Shown here piece after piece: positions 1-9,290 of a stretch of 64,000 bases of DNA. The notes beneath the pieces were generated by a model, which was given only the letters and a program-made list of their open reading frames with translations, had not been told where the DNA came from and ran no database searches. A program made the translations under genes and the position numbers. The DNA is from Rugamonas brunnea (GTDB lineage: Bacteria > Pseudomonadota > Gammaproteobacteria > Burkholderiales > Burkholderiaceae_D): contig NZ_JACEZT010000012.1 in NCBI RefSeq assembly GCF_014042345.1, forward strand, positions 1 to 64,000, given 5' to 3'. How positions within the stretch are numbered: position 1 is the stretch's first letter; each line of letters begins with the position of its first letter.

Positions 1-122
1 CGACAGGCGCGACTCTCATCGTGGCGCGGAGTACATCTCCAATTAGACGCCGGATAGATTTAAGCGAGCCTTCTTACAGCATACAAAAAATCAGCTTGCA
101 AAAAAGAGGGTGACCATAGATT

Positions 123-551
123 TTATTTGAGGCGGCGGCGCACGCTTTCGACGTAGGCGTCGCCGTCCAGCGGCAGGCCGGAGCGTTGGGCCGTCCAGAT
201 CATTTCGCCCAGGCATTCCATGATTTGGTGGTGCGCTTCGTGCGCCGAATCGAGCCGCAGGGTGAGGGCGGTGGCCGCCTCGCGGATGCCGGGCGGCTGG
301 TCGATCGAGATCTGCTCGTCGATCGACAGGTGCATGGACAGGTGCAGGAAGGGGTTGGTCTGGCCGCTGTCGACGCTGAAGTCACGCGCCAGCGCCGCCT
401 CCACGTCGCTCAGGATGTCGTGGTATTCGGGGTGGTGGCGTATCCAGTCGGCCGCCATCGCTTCGATGGGGCTGAGGATGTCGTTGGCGCGCTGCTTGCG
501 GAACGTCTCGCAGAAGAAGCGGCGCACGTCGTCGGAGGAGGGATTGAACAT
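123..551 (-). CDS. DUF1841 family protein
   Basis: This is a small soluble protein of the DUF1841 family; its function is unknown. The 142 residues open with the family's typical MFNPSSDDVRRFF block and carry HPEYH at residues 40-44, a short histidine-containing signature seen in relatives. There is no signal peptide or membrane segment. The start at 551 is the only good ATG, although no strong ribosome site precedes it. The gene stands alone, downstream of rppH on the same strand and separated from it by a terminator-like hairpin at 661-692. The family call rests on recalled sequence pattern only. Confidence 0.8.
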   Translation of the reverse strand: MFNPSSDDVRRFFCETFRKQRANDILSPIEAMAADWIRHHPEYHDILSDVEAALARDFSVDSGQTNPFLHLSMHLSIDEQISIDQPPGIREAATALTLRLDSAHEAHHQIMECLGEMIWTAQRSGLPLDGDAYVESVRRRLK

Positions 552-656
552 GGGTGGTATCGGGGATGGAACAGCCAGCCGCCATTGTACCCGCTGCGCC
601 GATTGCGTACGTCCGGCCGGCGCGGGCAGCAGCGGGGCATGGCGCGGCCGCGAAGC

Positions 657-692
657 AAAACGGGCGGGACCGCCATCCGGCCGTCCCGCCCG
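657..692 (-). terminator. Rho-independent terminator behind rppH
   Basis: A perfect 10-bp stem (661-670 with 683-692) encloses a 12-nt loop and is followed on the minus strand by TTTT. It lies just past the rppH stop, so it most likely ends that transcript before the DUF1841 gene. Confidence 0.7.
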
Positions 693-756
693 TCCATCCT
701 GTCCAAGCTGTTTGTATCAATACGGCACGTATTAATACTGTGTGCGGCTCAGCGCG

Positions 757-1530
757 TCAGCCGCCCGCCTTGATCACGTCCACCGCTTCCTCCTGCACGG
801 CCGGGGCCATGGCTGCCGGCGCTGCCGGGGCGATGGCCGCTGGCGCAGTCGGCGCAGAGGCTTGCCGCGGTGGACGCGGCTGTCCGCGCGAAGCCGGGCC
901 GCCGCCGTGCTGCTGGCGCGCTTCCGGCTGCGCGCCCGGCTGGGATGCCGGGACCGGCGTCCCTTCCGTGCACGGCGCCGGCGTCGCCACGGCGCGGGGC
1001 GCGTGCGGCTGGCGCAGATAGCGCGACGTGTGGCGGTGCTGGCCGTTGCCATGCGCGGGCCAGGTCAGGAAACGCGACAATTCCTGCAGCGCGCGCTGGT
1101 ACACTTCGCGCTTGAATTCGATCACCACGTCCAGCGGCACCCAGTAGTCATGCCAGCGCCAGGCGTCGAATTCGGGATGGTCGGTCAGGCGCAGATTGAC
1201 GTCGTTGTCGCGCGCGCACATGCGCAACAGGAACCAGATCTGCTTTTGCCCCCGGTAGTGGCCGCGGATTTCCCGCTTGATGAAGTGGTCAGGCACTTCG
1301 TAGCGCAGCCAGTCGCGCGTGCGGCCGACGATCTTGACGTGCTCCTGCCTTAACCCGATCTCCTCTTCCAACTCCCGGTACATCGCCTGTTCCGGCGTTT
1401 CACCGTACTTAATACCGCCCTGCGGAAACTGCCATGAGTGCTCGCGCACCCGCTTGCCCCACCACACCTCGTTATGGGCGTTGAGCAGGATGATGCCGAC
1501 GTTGGGCCGAAACCCTTCACGATCGAGCAT
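757..1530 (-). CDS. rppH: RNA pyrophosphohydrolase (Nudix)
   Basis: RppH removes pyrophosphate from the 5' triphosphate end of mRNA and so starts RNase E-dependent decay in the cytosol. The Nudix box spans residues 38-60, with the G-x5-E-x7-RELxEExGL pattern complete. The conserved core runs to about residue 154. The ATG at 1530 is chosen because GAGG sits just upstream; an in-frame TTG at 1542 would add four residues. After the core comes a tail of about 100 residues rich in Ala, Pro, Arg and Gln that looks disordered. E. coli RppH has 176 residues and this one 257, so the tail is the odd part. proS is divergent. Confidence 0.93.
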   Translation of the reverse strand: MLDREGFRPNVGIILLNAHNEVWWGKRVREHSWQFPQGGIKYGETPEQAMYRELEEEIGLRQEHVKIVGRTRDWLRYEVPDHFIKREIRGHYRGQKQIWFLLRMCARDNDVNLRLTDHPEFDAWRWHDYWVPLDVVIEFKREVYQRALQELSRFLTWPAHGNGQHRHTSRYLRQPHAPRAVATPAPCTEGTPVPASQPGAQPEARQQHGGGPASRGQPRPPRQASAPTAPAAIAPAAPAAMAPAVQEEAVDVIKAGG

Positions 1531-1733
1531 GTTGCACCTCAAACTTTCTGCGACTAAGCGTCCGGCTTACATTTTTGCCCACAAATTGGCGTGCCGGCAC
1601 GGTTTTCGGGGTACGAAAACGGCCGCAACGCCATCAATTGAACGCATTTGTATAAAGTATGGACGCATCAGCCAGCTAATCCTTTAAAATTAGGTTGATT
1701 ATAACCCTCTCTTTTTAAAAAGAATTCACCGTT

Positions 1734-3470
1734 ATGCGCGCCTCCCGATTTTTTATTTCCACGCTTAAAGAAGCACCAGCCGATGCCGAAATCGTCAGCC
1801 ACCAGTTGATGATGCGGGCCGGCATGATCAAACGCCTGGGCTCGGGTATCTACACCTACATGCCGATGGGCCTGCGGGTGATCCGCAAAGTCGAAGCCAT
1901 CGTGCGCGAAGAGATGAACGCCGCCTCCGCCATCGAACTGCTGATGCCGCTCGTGCAGCCGGCCGAGCTGTGGCAGGAAACGGGCCGCTGGGACAAGATG
2001 GGCCCGGAACTGATGCGCGTCAAAGACCGCCATGGCCGCGACTTCGCGATCCAGCCCACGTCCGAGGAAGTGATCACTGATGTTGTTCGTTCGGAAATTA
2101 AATCCTACCGCCAACTGCCGTTGAATTTTTACCACATCCAGACCAAGTTCCGCGACGAGCGCCGTCCCCGCTTCGGCCTGATGCGCGGCCGCGAGTTCAC
2201 CATGAAGGATGCCTACTCGTTCGACCGCGACCTGGCCGGCATGCAGGCCTCGTACAAGGTCATGTATGACGCCTACACCCGCATCTTCAACCGCTTCGGC
2301 CTGAAGTTCCGCGCCGTGGCGGCCGATAACGGCGCCATCGGCGGCACCGGCTCGCACGAGTTCCACGTGATCGCCAGCACCGGCGAGGACGCGCTCGTGT
2401 ACTGCCCGACCTCCGACTACGCGGCCAACATGGAGGCGGCCGAGGCGCTGCCGCTGGCGGCCGCGCGTCCGGCCGCCGCCGAGGCGCTGGTCAAGGCGGC
2501 CACCCCCAACGCCACCAAGTGCGAACAGGTGGCCGAGCTGCTGGGCCTGCCGTTGAGCCGCACCGTCAAGACCATCGCGCTGACGGTGGACCACGAGCAG
2601 GACGGTAAGGTCACCCAGCAATACTTCATGCTGCTGCTGCGCGGCGACCATGAGCTGAACGAAGTCAAGGTCGGCAAGGTGCCCGGCCTGGCCGCGCACC
2701 GCTTCTCGACCGAAGCGGAAATCCTGGAAGTGTACGGCTGCGTGCCCGGCTACCTGGGCCCGATCGGCACCAAGGCGCCCGTCACCGTGGTGGCCGACCG
2801 CACGGTGGCCAACATGGCCGATTTCGTGTGCGGCGCCAACGACGCCGGTTTCCACTACACGGGCGCCAACTGGGGCCGCGACGTGCTGGAACCGCATCTG
2901 GTGGCCGACCTGCGCAACGTGGTCGAAGGCGACGCCTCGCCGGACGGCAAGGGCGTGCTGGCCATCGAGCGCGGCATCGAAGTGGGCCACGTGTTCCAGC
3001 TGGGCACGGCCTACTCGGAAAGCATGAAGGCTACCTTCCTCGACGAGAACGGCAAGCCGGCGCCGCTGCAGATGGGCTGCTACGGCATCGGCATCACCCG
3101 CATCCTGGGCGCGGCCATCGAGCAGAACTTCGACGACAAGGGCATCATCTGGCCGACTTCGCTGGCGCCGTTCGAGCTGGTGCTGTGCCCGATGGGCATG
3201 GACCGCAGCGAGCTGGTCAAGGCGGAAACGGAGCAGTTGTACGCGCAAGCCCAGGCGGCCGGCATCGACGTGATCGTCGACGACCGCGGCCTGCGTCCGG
3301 GCGCCATGTTCGCCGACTGGGAACTGATCGGCGTGCCGCACCGCGTCGTGATCGGCGAGCGCGGCCTGAAGGAAGGCAACCTGGAATACCAGGGCCGCCG
3401 CGATACGGAAGCGACCGCCGTGCCGCTGGCCGAGATCATCCCCTTCATCAAGGGCAAGCTCGCGGCCTGA
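1734..3470 (+). CDS. proS: Prolyl-tRNA synthetase
   Basis: ProS charges tRNA-Pro with proline in the cytosol. The 578 residues match the bacterial-type class II enzyme. Motif 2 is visible around [16 protein letters not shown] near residue 140. A YbaK-like editing insertion, which clears Ala-tRNA-Pro, occupies roughly residues 230-390, and the C-terminal anticodon-binding domain follows. The gene is divergent from rppH. The transglycosylase gene begins two bases after its stop, so the two are probably co-transcribed. Confidence 0.97.
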   Translation: MRASRFFISTLKEAPADAEIVSHQLMMRAGMIKRLGSGIYTYMPMGLRVIRKVEAIVREEMNAASAIELLMPLVQPAELWQETGRWDKMGPELMRVKDRHGRDFAIQPTSEEVITDVVRSEIKSYRQLPLNFYHIQTKFRDERRPRFGLMRGREFTMKDAYSFDRDLAGMQASYKVMYDAYTRIFNRFGLKFRAVAADNGAIGGTGSHEFHVIASTGEDALVYCPTSDYAANMEAAEALPLAAARPAAAEALVKAATPNATKCEQVAELLGLPLSRTVKTIALTVDHEQDGKVTQQYFMLLLRGDHELNEVKVGKVPGLAAHRFSTEAEILEVYGCVPGYLGPIGTKAPVTVVADRTVANMADFVCGANDAGFHYTGANWGRDVLEPHLVADLRNVVEGDASPDGKGVLAIERGIEVGHVFQLGTAYSESMKATFLDENGKPAPLQMGCYGIGITRILGAAIEQNFDDKGIIWPTSLAPFELVLCPMGMDRSELVKAETEQLYAQAQAAGIDVIVDDRGLRPGAMFADWELIGVPHRVVIGERGLKEGNLEYQGRRDTEATAVPLAEIIPFIKGKLAA

Positions 3471-3472
3471 CC

Positions 3473-4147
3473 GTGGACACCCTGACCTGCCCCCGTCCAG
3501 TCCACGGCGCCGACCGGCGCCGCTGGTGGGCCCGGCCCCAGCGCTGGGCGATGGCGCTGGCGCTGGCCACGGGCGCGCTGCACGGCCCCAACGCCCACGC
3601 CGGCAGCCAGAAGGAGGAGGCGCTGGCCGACTCCGTGCGGCTGGCGCTGTCGAACGCCATCCTCGACAGTAGCCCGCCCAAGCCCAGTTTCCGCAATCCG
3701 GCCGACCAGCAGCGCTACCAGGTCTGGCTGGCGCAGATGTCGGCCCGCTTGCAGCGTCGCCTGCCGGACCAGCAGGTGCGCACGGAATTTTTGGAAACGG
3801 CGTGGTACGAGGCGCACCGGGCCGGCCTCGACCCCGGCCTCGTGCTGGGCCTGATCCAGGTGGAATCGGCCTACCGCAAGTACGCCGTGTCCATGGTGGG
3901 CGCGCGCGGCTACATGCAGGTGATGCCGTTCTGGACCAACGTGATCGGCGACCGCAACCGCAGCGCTCTGTTCAACATGCAGACCAACCTGCGCTACGGC
4001 TGCGCCATCCTGCGCATGTACCTGGACATGGAAGCGGGCAACCTTTACCTGGCGCTGGGCCGCTACAACGGCAGCCGCGGCCGCCCCGAATACCCGAATG
4101 CCGTGCTGTCGGCATGGCAGAACTGGAAGTTCAAATCACCGCTCTGA
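3473..4147 (+). CDS. Lytic transglycosylase, SLT domain
   Basis: This is an exported lytic transglycosylase that cleaves glycan strands of peptidoglycan to 1,6-anhydro ends. The SLT core covers about residues 105-220, with the catalytic glutamate at E131 in LIQVESAY followed by the GARGYMQVMPFW block and the NLRYGCAILRMY helix. The GTG at 3473 is preferred over the ATG at 3551 because it gives the signal peptide a basic N-region (RRRWWARPQR) before the hydrophobic stretch ending AHA. The gene follows proS by two bases. It converges on the SapC/ATP-grasp gene, and the two 3' ends overlap by 12 bases. Confidence 0.88.
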   Translation: MDTLTCPRPVHGADRRRWWARPQRWAMALALATGALHGPNAHAGSQKEEALADSVRLALSNAILDSSPPKPSFRNPADQQRYQVWLAQMSARLQRRLPDQQVRTEFLETAWYEAHRAGLDPGLVLGLIQVESAYRKYAVSMVGARGYMQVMPFWTNVIGDRNRSALFNMQTNLRYGCAILRMYLDMEAGNLYLALGRYNGSRGRPEYPNAVLSAWQNWKFKSPL

Positions 4148-6031
4148 CGGTGCCGGATGGAACTTGATGCCTCGCAGCAGCGTGCGCATTTTCGATTCCA
4201 GCAGCACCGGGTCGTACACCGTGTAGCGCCAGTTGTTGGCGAAGTCGACCAGGTGCACGATGGCGTCGGCCAGCCGGCCCTCGTTGAGCAGCTTGGCCGC
4301 GTGGTTGGGGAAATACTCGACTTCATGGTGCTCGACCGGCATGCTGGCCGCCGCGTCCGGCACGCCGGCCGCCGCGTCGTTGCCGATGAAACGGCGGAAG
4401 GCGGCCGTGAAGTCGCTGCCAAACCATTTGCCGTAGGCCACCCACTTGTTGGGGCGCGGGTCGGCTTCAAACAGGTAATAGTCGCCGCTGCCGTCTTCCC
4501 GCATCAGTGAGATGTTGGCGAAACCGTGCAAGCCGGCGCTGCGGCCCAGCCGCGCCAGCAGCGCACCGAGGGCCGGATCGCGCGCCAGGTAGCGGCGCTT
4601 GGTGCTGGGCCCGAGCGTCGGATCGACGTCGACCGCATTCACATATTCGAGCAGTTCGCCCTCGCGGAACAGGGCTTCCACCCCGACCAGCGTGCCGGCG
4701 ATGAATTGCTGCGCCAGCAGGGGTTCGCTGAAATCATGGGCGGCGACCAGCTGCTGCAGTTGGGCTTCCTCGCGCACCACCCACACGCCCGCGCCGCCGC
4801 TTGAGTATTCCTGTTTGAGCACCAGCGGCAAGCCCAGCGCCTGCAACGCGGCGGCGGCATCGGCCGCCTGCGCCAGCACGTGGAAGCGGGGCGCCTGGAC
4901 GCCGTGTTCGCGGCAATGGCGGGCCAGGCCCGTTTTGCTCAGGATGGACAGGGCTTGATCCTTGCGGATGGGCAGGATGTGGCGCAGGCCGGGCAGGGGC
5001 CGGCGGTGGATTTCCCACATGATGGGGTCGTCGCCGATGATGACCTGGCGGTAGCGTCCGCCGGTCACCAGCCGCGCCAGCGCGGCCAGCAGGCTGTCCT
5101 GGGTCGGCCCGGAATCGAACCAGTGGTCGTGGAAACTGTTCTGGATGGCGGCGTTGTGGGAGGGGCACAGCACGTGGACCCGGCAGCCGGCCTGCCGCAC
5201 CAGGTGGGGCATCTCGCACAGCGTGCTCCAGTTGAACGACACCAGTAGCACGGCGGGCGCGTCGGCAGGCAATGGTGGCAGCGCTGCCAGCGCGGACTGG
5301 GCATGCTGCACCGGCTGCGGGCGCGGCACGGGTGCCGGCGTGGCGGCCAGCGCTTGCAGCTCGGCCAGGTTGTGGGTCGAGTGCAGCTGGGCGTAGGCCA
5401 TCGCCAGCGCGCCGCCATCGTGCAGCGCGGCCAGCCCGGCGCCCGGCAGTTGCTGCAGCGCCGCTTCGTCGATCTGGAACAGGCCGGCCGTGTGCTGCAC
5501 GCCGTGCGGCGTGTCGACGCTGATCGGCCATGGCCGCAGCAGCCGCAGGCGCTGCAAGGCCGCACATGCCGTTTCGGCCTGGCGCCGTCCGTGTTCATGC
5601 TGGCGCAATGATGCCAACAGCGCCGCCAGCGGCGCCGCCGGCGCGCCTTGCGCGTCGAAGAAAGGCTGGCCGTCCGGGCTGTCCGTTACCAGGCCGCTGC
5701 TTTCATCCACGCACAGGACGCGTTCGGCCGCGCTGTTGTCGAGCAGGTGGAACGGATGCAGCCGCAGTGCTTCCGGCAGGTAGCGCGCCGTCCAGCGCCC
5801 GTCCGGGGCGACGTAGGCATTGCGTTCATTCTGCAGGCCCAGCACGGCGACGGGCAGGTAGCCGCCGTTGCGGGCGATGAAGGCCAGCGGCATGGCGCGG
5901 GCGGCTGCGGCCATTTCGTGGGCCGCCAGCGCGACGACGGGCAGGTGGGCGGCGAAGGCGTGGTGGGTCGGATGTTGCCAGCGCAGTGCGCTGTGCCGTT
6001 CGCGGGTGACGGCGTGGTACTGGATAGCCAT
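4136..6031 (-). CDS. SapC / ATP-grasp fusion protein
   Basis: This is a two-domain protein of 631 residues. Residues 1 to about 230 look like the SapC family: an internal start near YHAVTRERH, then GLQNERNAYV with DGRW and the LPEALRLHPF block. Residues from about 265 to 540 form an ATP-grasp fold of the biotin-carboxylase/carbamoyl-phosphate-synthase type. Its nucleotide-binding lysine is K406 in LVLKQEYSSGGAG, and the metal site is E522-A-D-P-R-P-N528. The last 90 residues are unassigned. No membrane segment or signal is seen. The ATG at 6031 is chosen because an upstream TTG at 6082 lies within the terminator of the preceding gene. ATP-grasp enzymes usually join a carboxylate to an amine or thiol; the substrate here is unknown and the neighbours give no clue. 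Confidence 0.75.
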   Translation of the reverse strand: MAIQYHAVTRERHSALRWQHPTHHAFAAHLPVVALAAHEMAAAARAMPLAFIARNGGYLPVAVLGLQNERNAYVAPDGRWTARYLPEALRLHPFHLLDNSAAERVLCVDESSGLVTDSPDGQPFFDAQGAPAAPLAALLASLRQHEHGRRQAETACAALQRLRLLRPWPISVDTPHGVQHTAGLFQIDEAALQQLPGAGLAALHDGGALAMAYAQLHSTHNLAELQALAATPAPVPRPQPVQHAQSALAALPPLPADAPAVLLVSFNWSTLCEMPHLVRQAGCRVHVLCPSHNAAIQNSFHDHWFDSGPTQDSLLAALARLVTGGRYRQVIIGDDPIMWEIHRRPLPGLRHILPIRKDQALSILSKTGLARHCREHGVQAPRFHVLAQAADAAAALQALGLPLVLKQEYSSGGAGVWVVREEAQLQQLVAAHDFSEPLLAQQFIAGTLVGVEALFREGELLEYVNAVDVDPTLGPSTKRRYLARDPALGALLARLGRSAGLHGFANISLMREDGSGDYYLFEADPRPNKWVAYGKWFGSDFTAAFRRFIGNDAAAGVPDAAASMPVEHHEVEYFPNHAAKLLNEGRLADAIVHLVDFANNWRYTVYDPVLLESKMRTLLRGIKFHPAPSER

Positions 6032-6080
6032 GGTAGGTGTTGCGGGGAAGATGCGAGGCGGTGTTGCGTCAGCGGCGTTC

Positions 6081-6111
6081 AAAAAAAAACCCCGGTCGCG
6101 CCGCGCCGGGG
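6081..6111 (-). terminator. Terminator behind the SWIB gene
   Basis: A 7-bp GC-rich stem (6090-6096 with 6105-6111) is followed on the minus strand by a run of nine T. It ends the SWIB transcript before the SapC/ATP-grasp gene, which therefore needs its own promoter or read-through. Confidence 0.8.
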
Positions 6112-6142
6112 TGGGACCAGGGGGCTGGCGTCGCCAGTGGGC

Positions 6143-6514
6143 TTACTTCAGGTGGTCGGAGATCAGTTTGGTCATCTCGAACATGGACACCTGGGCTTTG
6201 CCGCCGAATACTGCCTTCAGCTTGTCGTCGGCATTGATCATGCGGCGGTTGGCCGGGTCTTGCAGGTTCAGCTTCTTGATGTAGTCCCACACTTTCTTGG
6301 TCACTTCGGTACGCGGCAACGGGGCGGCGCCGACCACGGCAGCCAGCACGGCCGAAGGCGTCATGGCCTTCATGAAAGCGGCGTTCGGTTTGCGCGGAGC
6401 GGCGGGAGCGGCCGCTTTCTTGGCTGCGGGTGCTGCTTTTTTCACGGCGGCGGGCTTGGCGGCCGCCGCTTTCTTGACTGGTGCTGCTGCTGGGGTTTTT
6501 TTGGCTGTTGCCAT
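6143..6514 (-). CDS. SWIB domain protein with H1-like tail
   Basis: This is a small, very basic nucleoid-type protein of 123 residues. Residues 1-42 are an Ala/Lys/Pro tail (KKAAAAKPAAVKKAAP) resembling histone H1. Residues 43-123 form a SWIB/MDM2-like domain, recognised by LPRTEVTKKVWDYIKK, the RRMINADDKL block and the end FEMTKLISDHLK. SWIB domains are best known from eukaryotic chromatin remodelling but occur in Chlamydia and some proteobacteria, where their role is unclear. A strong ribosome site AAGGAGG sits eight bases before the ATG and a strong terminator follows, so it is a single-gene unit that is probably well expressed. The separate H1-like protein at 21.5 kb has the same kind of tail. 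Confidence 0.9.
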   Translation of the reverse strand: MATAKKTPAAAPVKKAAAAKPAAVKKAAPAAKKAAAPAAPRKPNAAFMKAMTPSAVLAAVVGAAPLPRTEVTKKVWDYIKKLNLQDPANRRMINADDKLKAVFGGKAQVSMFEMTKLISDHLK

Positions 6515-6690
6515 CTTCTAGCCTCCTTAACGAACACATGGAAAATTGCGCAATTGATCGCACGGCTAATATTGGTGGGGATTTACCGGGGATGCAAGTG
6601 TTTTTCGCGTTTTTTCCCGGAAACACCACTTAAATCAGGGCGGCGGGCCGGCTGCGCACCGTTCAGGGGCAAAACCCCCCGTTTTTACAC

Positions 6691-6726
6691 GTAAAAACAC
6701 CGCCTGGCGCGGGGCGCGCAGGCGGT
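6691..6726 (-). terminator. Terminator behind ffh
   Basis: An 8-bp stem (6699-6706 with 6719-6726) is followed on the minus strand by a five-T run. It lies about 35 bases past the ffh stop. Confidence 0.75.
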
Positions 6727-6759
6727 GCCGGATGGGGCGCCGACGGGGGCGGAAAACGC

Positions 6760-8127
6760 TTAACGCAGGCCCGGCATCATGCCCTTCATCGAGCGCATCA
6801 TCTTCATCATGCCGCCGCCCGACAGCTTTTTCATCATGGTCTGCATCTGTTCGAACTGGGTCAGCATGCGGTTCACTTCCTGCACCTGCACGCCGGCGCC
6901 GGCCGCGATGCGGCGCTTGCGGGTGGCCTTGATCAGCTCCGGCTTGGCCCGCTCCTGCGGCGTCATCGAGTCGATGATGCCGACCATGCGCCGCACCTGC
7001 TTGTCGGCCTGGTCCATGTTGGCGTTGCCGGCCGCCTGCTGGAACTGGGCCGGCAGCTTGTCGACCAGGCTGGCCATGCCGCCCATCTTCTTCATCTGGC
7101 CCAGCTGGGCCTTGAAGTCGTTCATGTCGAACTTGCCGCCGACCTTGATCTTCTGCGCCAGGTCGGCCGCCGCCTTGGCGTCCACGCCCTTGCGCGCTTC
7201 CTCGACCAGGGCCAGGATGTCGCCCATGCCCAGGATGCGGTTGGCCATGCGCTGCGGGTCGAACGCTTCCAGGCCGTCCAGTTTCTCGGACACGCCGGCG
7301 AACTTGATCGGCTTGCCCGTGATGTGGCGCACCGACAGCGCCGCGCCGCCGCGCGAGTCGCCATCGAGTTTGGTGAGCACGATACCGGTCAGCGGCAGCG
7401 CGTCGTTGAAGGCCTTGGCCGTGTTGATGGCGTCCTGGCCCAGCATGGCATCGACCACGAACAGGGTTTCGATCGGTTTGACGGCGCCGTGGATGGCGGC
7501 GATCTCGCGCATCATCTCCTCGTCGATACCGAGGCGGCCGGCGGTGTCGATGATCAGCACGTCGTGGTAGTGTTTCTTGGCCCAGTCCAGCGCGGCCAGC
7601 GCGATGTCGACCGGCTTGTCGGCCGCCGTGGACGGGAAGAAGTCGGCGCCCACCTGGCCGCTCACCGATTGCAGCTGGGCGATCGCGGCCGGACGGTAGA
7701 CGTCGGCCGACACGGTCAGCACTTTCTTCTTCTTTTGTTCCTTGAGGTATTTGGCCAGCTTGCCGACGGTGGTGGTCTTACCGACACCCTGCAGGCCGGC
7801 CATCAGGATGATGGCGGGCGGCTGCTGGGCGAAGCTGAGCTGGGCGGCCTGTTCACCGAGGTCGGCGCCCATAATGGCGGCCAGTTCGCGCTGCACCACG
7901 CCCACCAGGGCCTGGCCGGGCGAGAGCGAGGACAGCACTTCCTCGCCCATGGCTTTTTCCTTGACGCGGGCGATGAACTCGCGCACGGCCGGCAGGGCCA
8001 CGTCGGCTTCGAGCAGGGCCAGCCGCACTTCGCGCAGCATTTCTGCGGTGTTGGCCTCGGTCAAACGGGCCTCGCCGCGCATGGTCTTGACGACCTTGGC
8101 GAGACGCTGGGTGAGATTATCTAGCAT
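6760..8127 (-). CDS. ffh: Signal recognition particle protein Ffh
   Basis: Ffh is the GTPase of the signal recognition particle. It binds 4.5S RNA and signal sequences at the ribosome and delivers membrane proteins to FtsY. The 455 residues contain the N helical bundle, the G domain (P-loop GLQGVGKTTT near residue 108, DTAGR, TKLDGD) and a methionine-rich M domain ending MMKMMRSMKGMMPG. The start MLDNLTQRL at 8127 is the conserved one; a longer reading frame upstream adds unconserved sequence. Length is normal for the family. Confidence 0.98.
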   Translation of the reverse strand: MLDNLTQRLAKVVKTMRGEARLTEANTAEMLREVRLALLEADVALPAVREFIARVKEKAMGEEVLSSLSPGQALVGVVQRELAAIMGADLGEQAAQLSFAQQPPAIILMAGLQGVGKTTTVGKLAKYLKEQKKKKVLTVSADVYRPAAIAQLQSVSGQVGADFFPSTAADKPVDIALAALDWAKKHYHDVLIIDTAGRLGIDEEMMREIAAIHGAVKPIETLFVVDAMLGQDAINTAKAFNDALPLTGIVLTKLDGDSRGGAALSVRHITGKPIKFAGVSEKLDGLEAFDPQRMANRILGMGDILALVEEARKGVDAKAAADLAQKIKVGGKFDMNDFKAQLGQMKKMGGMASLVDKLPAQFQQAAGNANMDQADKQVRRMVGIIDSMTPQERAKPELIKATRKRRIAAGAGVQVQEVNRMLTQFEQMQTMMKKLSGGGMMKMMRSMKGMMPGLR

Positions 8128-8303
8128 GATGAACCTGGAATCTGTCTGAAGGGTGGCCGGCCGGGACCGGACGATGGCCGCCATTTTACCGCATCGTGGC
8201 AGCGTCGGGCCATCGGGTGGCGCGCGCGACTGTACCGTTCCAGTAGGCAAGCGGGACGCCACTTGCTATGATCTGTGCAACTTTTAGCAATGAGGGAGAG
8301 GCA

Positions 8304-9278
8304 ATGAAGAAGCAGGCGATGATCAAGACCGTGGCGCTGGCCGCCATGCTGTGGACGGCCCAGGCCCAGGCGCAGGACGTGGTGCGGCTCGGTAATCTGA
8401 AGTTCGCCCATTACGGCGCCGTCTCCTATATCAAGGAGATCGCCCCCAAGTGCGGCATCAAGGTCGATGAGCACGTGTTCGCCAAGGGGCTGGACGTGAT
8501 GCAGGCCATCATCGCCGGTGAACTGGACGTGGGCACCACCGCGTCCGAGGCGGCCATCTCGGGCCGCGCCAGCGGCGCGCCCATTTATGTGGTGGCCGGC
8601 TTCGCCAAGGGCGGCGCGCGGCTGGTGGGCCGGGCCGACCTGCACATGAAATCGCTCAAGGACCTGAAGGGCAAGAAGGTGGGCGTAACGCGCGGTGGCA
8701 TCCAGGAAGTGCTGTTGCTGGCCGAGCTGCAGCAGGTGGGCATGACGGCCTCGGACCAGCCGGGCAAGGACGTGCAACTGGTTTACCTGGCCTACGCCGA
8801 CCTGAACCAGGCGCTGCTGAGCAAGAACATCGATGCCATGATGCAGTCCGAGCCGCAATCGTCGCAGGCCATCAACAAGGGCTATGGCAGCGAGCTGCTC
8901 AAGCCCTACGACACGCCGATCGGTGCGCCGGTGCGCACCATGGTGATGACGGAGAAGTTCTACAAGGAGAAGCGGCCGCTGGCCGAGAAGTTCATGCGCT
9001 GCTTCGTGGAGGCCACCAAGACCTTCATCGATAACCAGGCCGTGGCCGAGAAATACGTGCGTGACGTGGTCTTCAAGGGCCAGTTGAGCAAGCAGGACTT
9101 CGACGACGCGATCGGCAATTCGCCGTACTCGTACGACATCACGCCCGAGCACATCCAGACCACCGCCGACATCATGGTCAAGACCGGCGTGGGCCGGCTG
9201 GCCAAGGCGCCCGTGGCGCGCGACTGGGTCAAGACCGACTTGCTGGACGCGGCCAAGAAAAGCCTGAACGTCAAATAA
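8304..9278 (+). CDS. ABC transporter substrate-binding protein (NitT/TauT type)
   Basis: This is a periplasmic binding protein of 324 residues for the ABC importer encoded by the next two genes. A clear signal peptide (MKKQAMIK, a hydrophobic stretch, cut after AQAQAQ) precedes an NMT1/SsuA-like fold with the KDLKGKKVGVTRGG segment typical of sulfonate, taurine, nitrate or thiamine-precursor binders. The ATG at 8304 has GGGAGAG upstream. It is the first gene of a three-gene operon in the order binding protein, permease, ATPase. The ligand cannot be told from sequence. Confidence 0.88.
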   Translation: MKKQAMIKTVALAAMLWTAQAQAQDVVRLGNLKFAHYGAVSYIKEIAPKCGIKVDEHVFAKGLDVMQAIIAGELDVGTTASEAAISGRASGAPIYVVAGFAKGGARLVGRADLHMKSLKDLKGKKVGVTRGGIQEVLLLAELQQVGMTASDQPGKDVQLVYLAYADLNQALLSKNIDAMMQSEPQSSQAINKGYGSELLKPYDTPIGAPVRTMVMTEKFYKEKRPLAEKFMRCFVEATKTFIDNQAVAEKYVRDVVFKGQLSKQDFDDAIGNSPYSYDITPEHIQTTADIMVKTGVGRLAKAPVARDWVKTDLLDAAKKSLNVK

Positions 9279-9290
9279 GAGGGGATGGCC

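Noticed and set aside
1668..3341. 557-codon open frame on the minus strand across proS
   Set aside because: It is antisense to a complete prolyl-tRNA synthetase; high GC leaves the opposite frame open, and the product is a His/Gly/Val-rich shadow with no family features.
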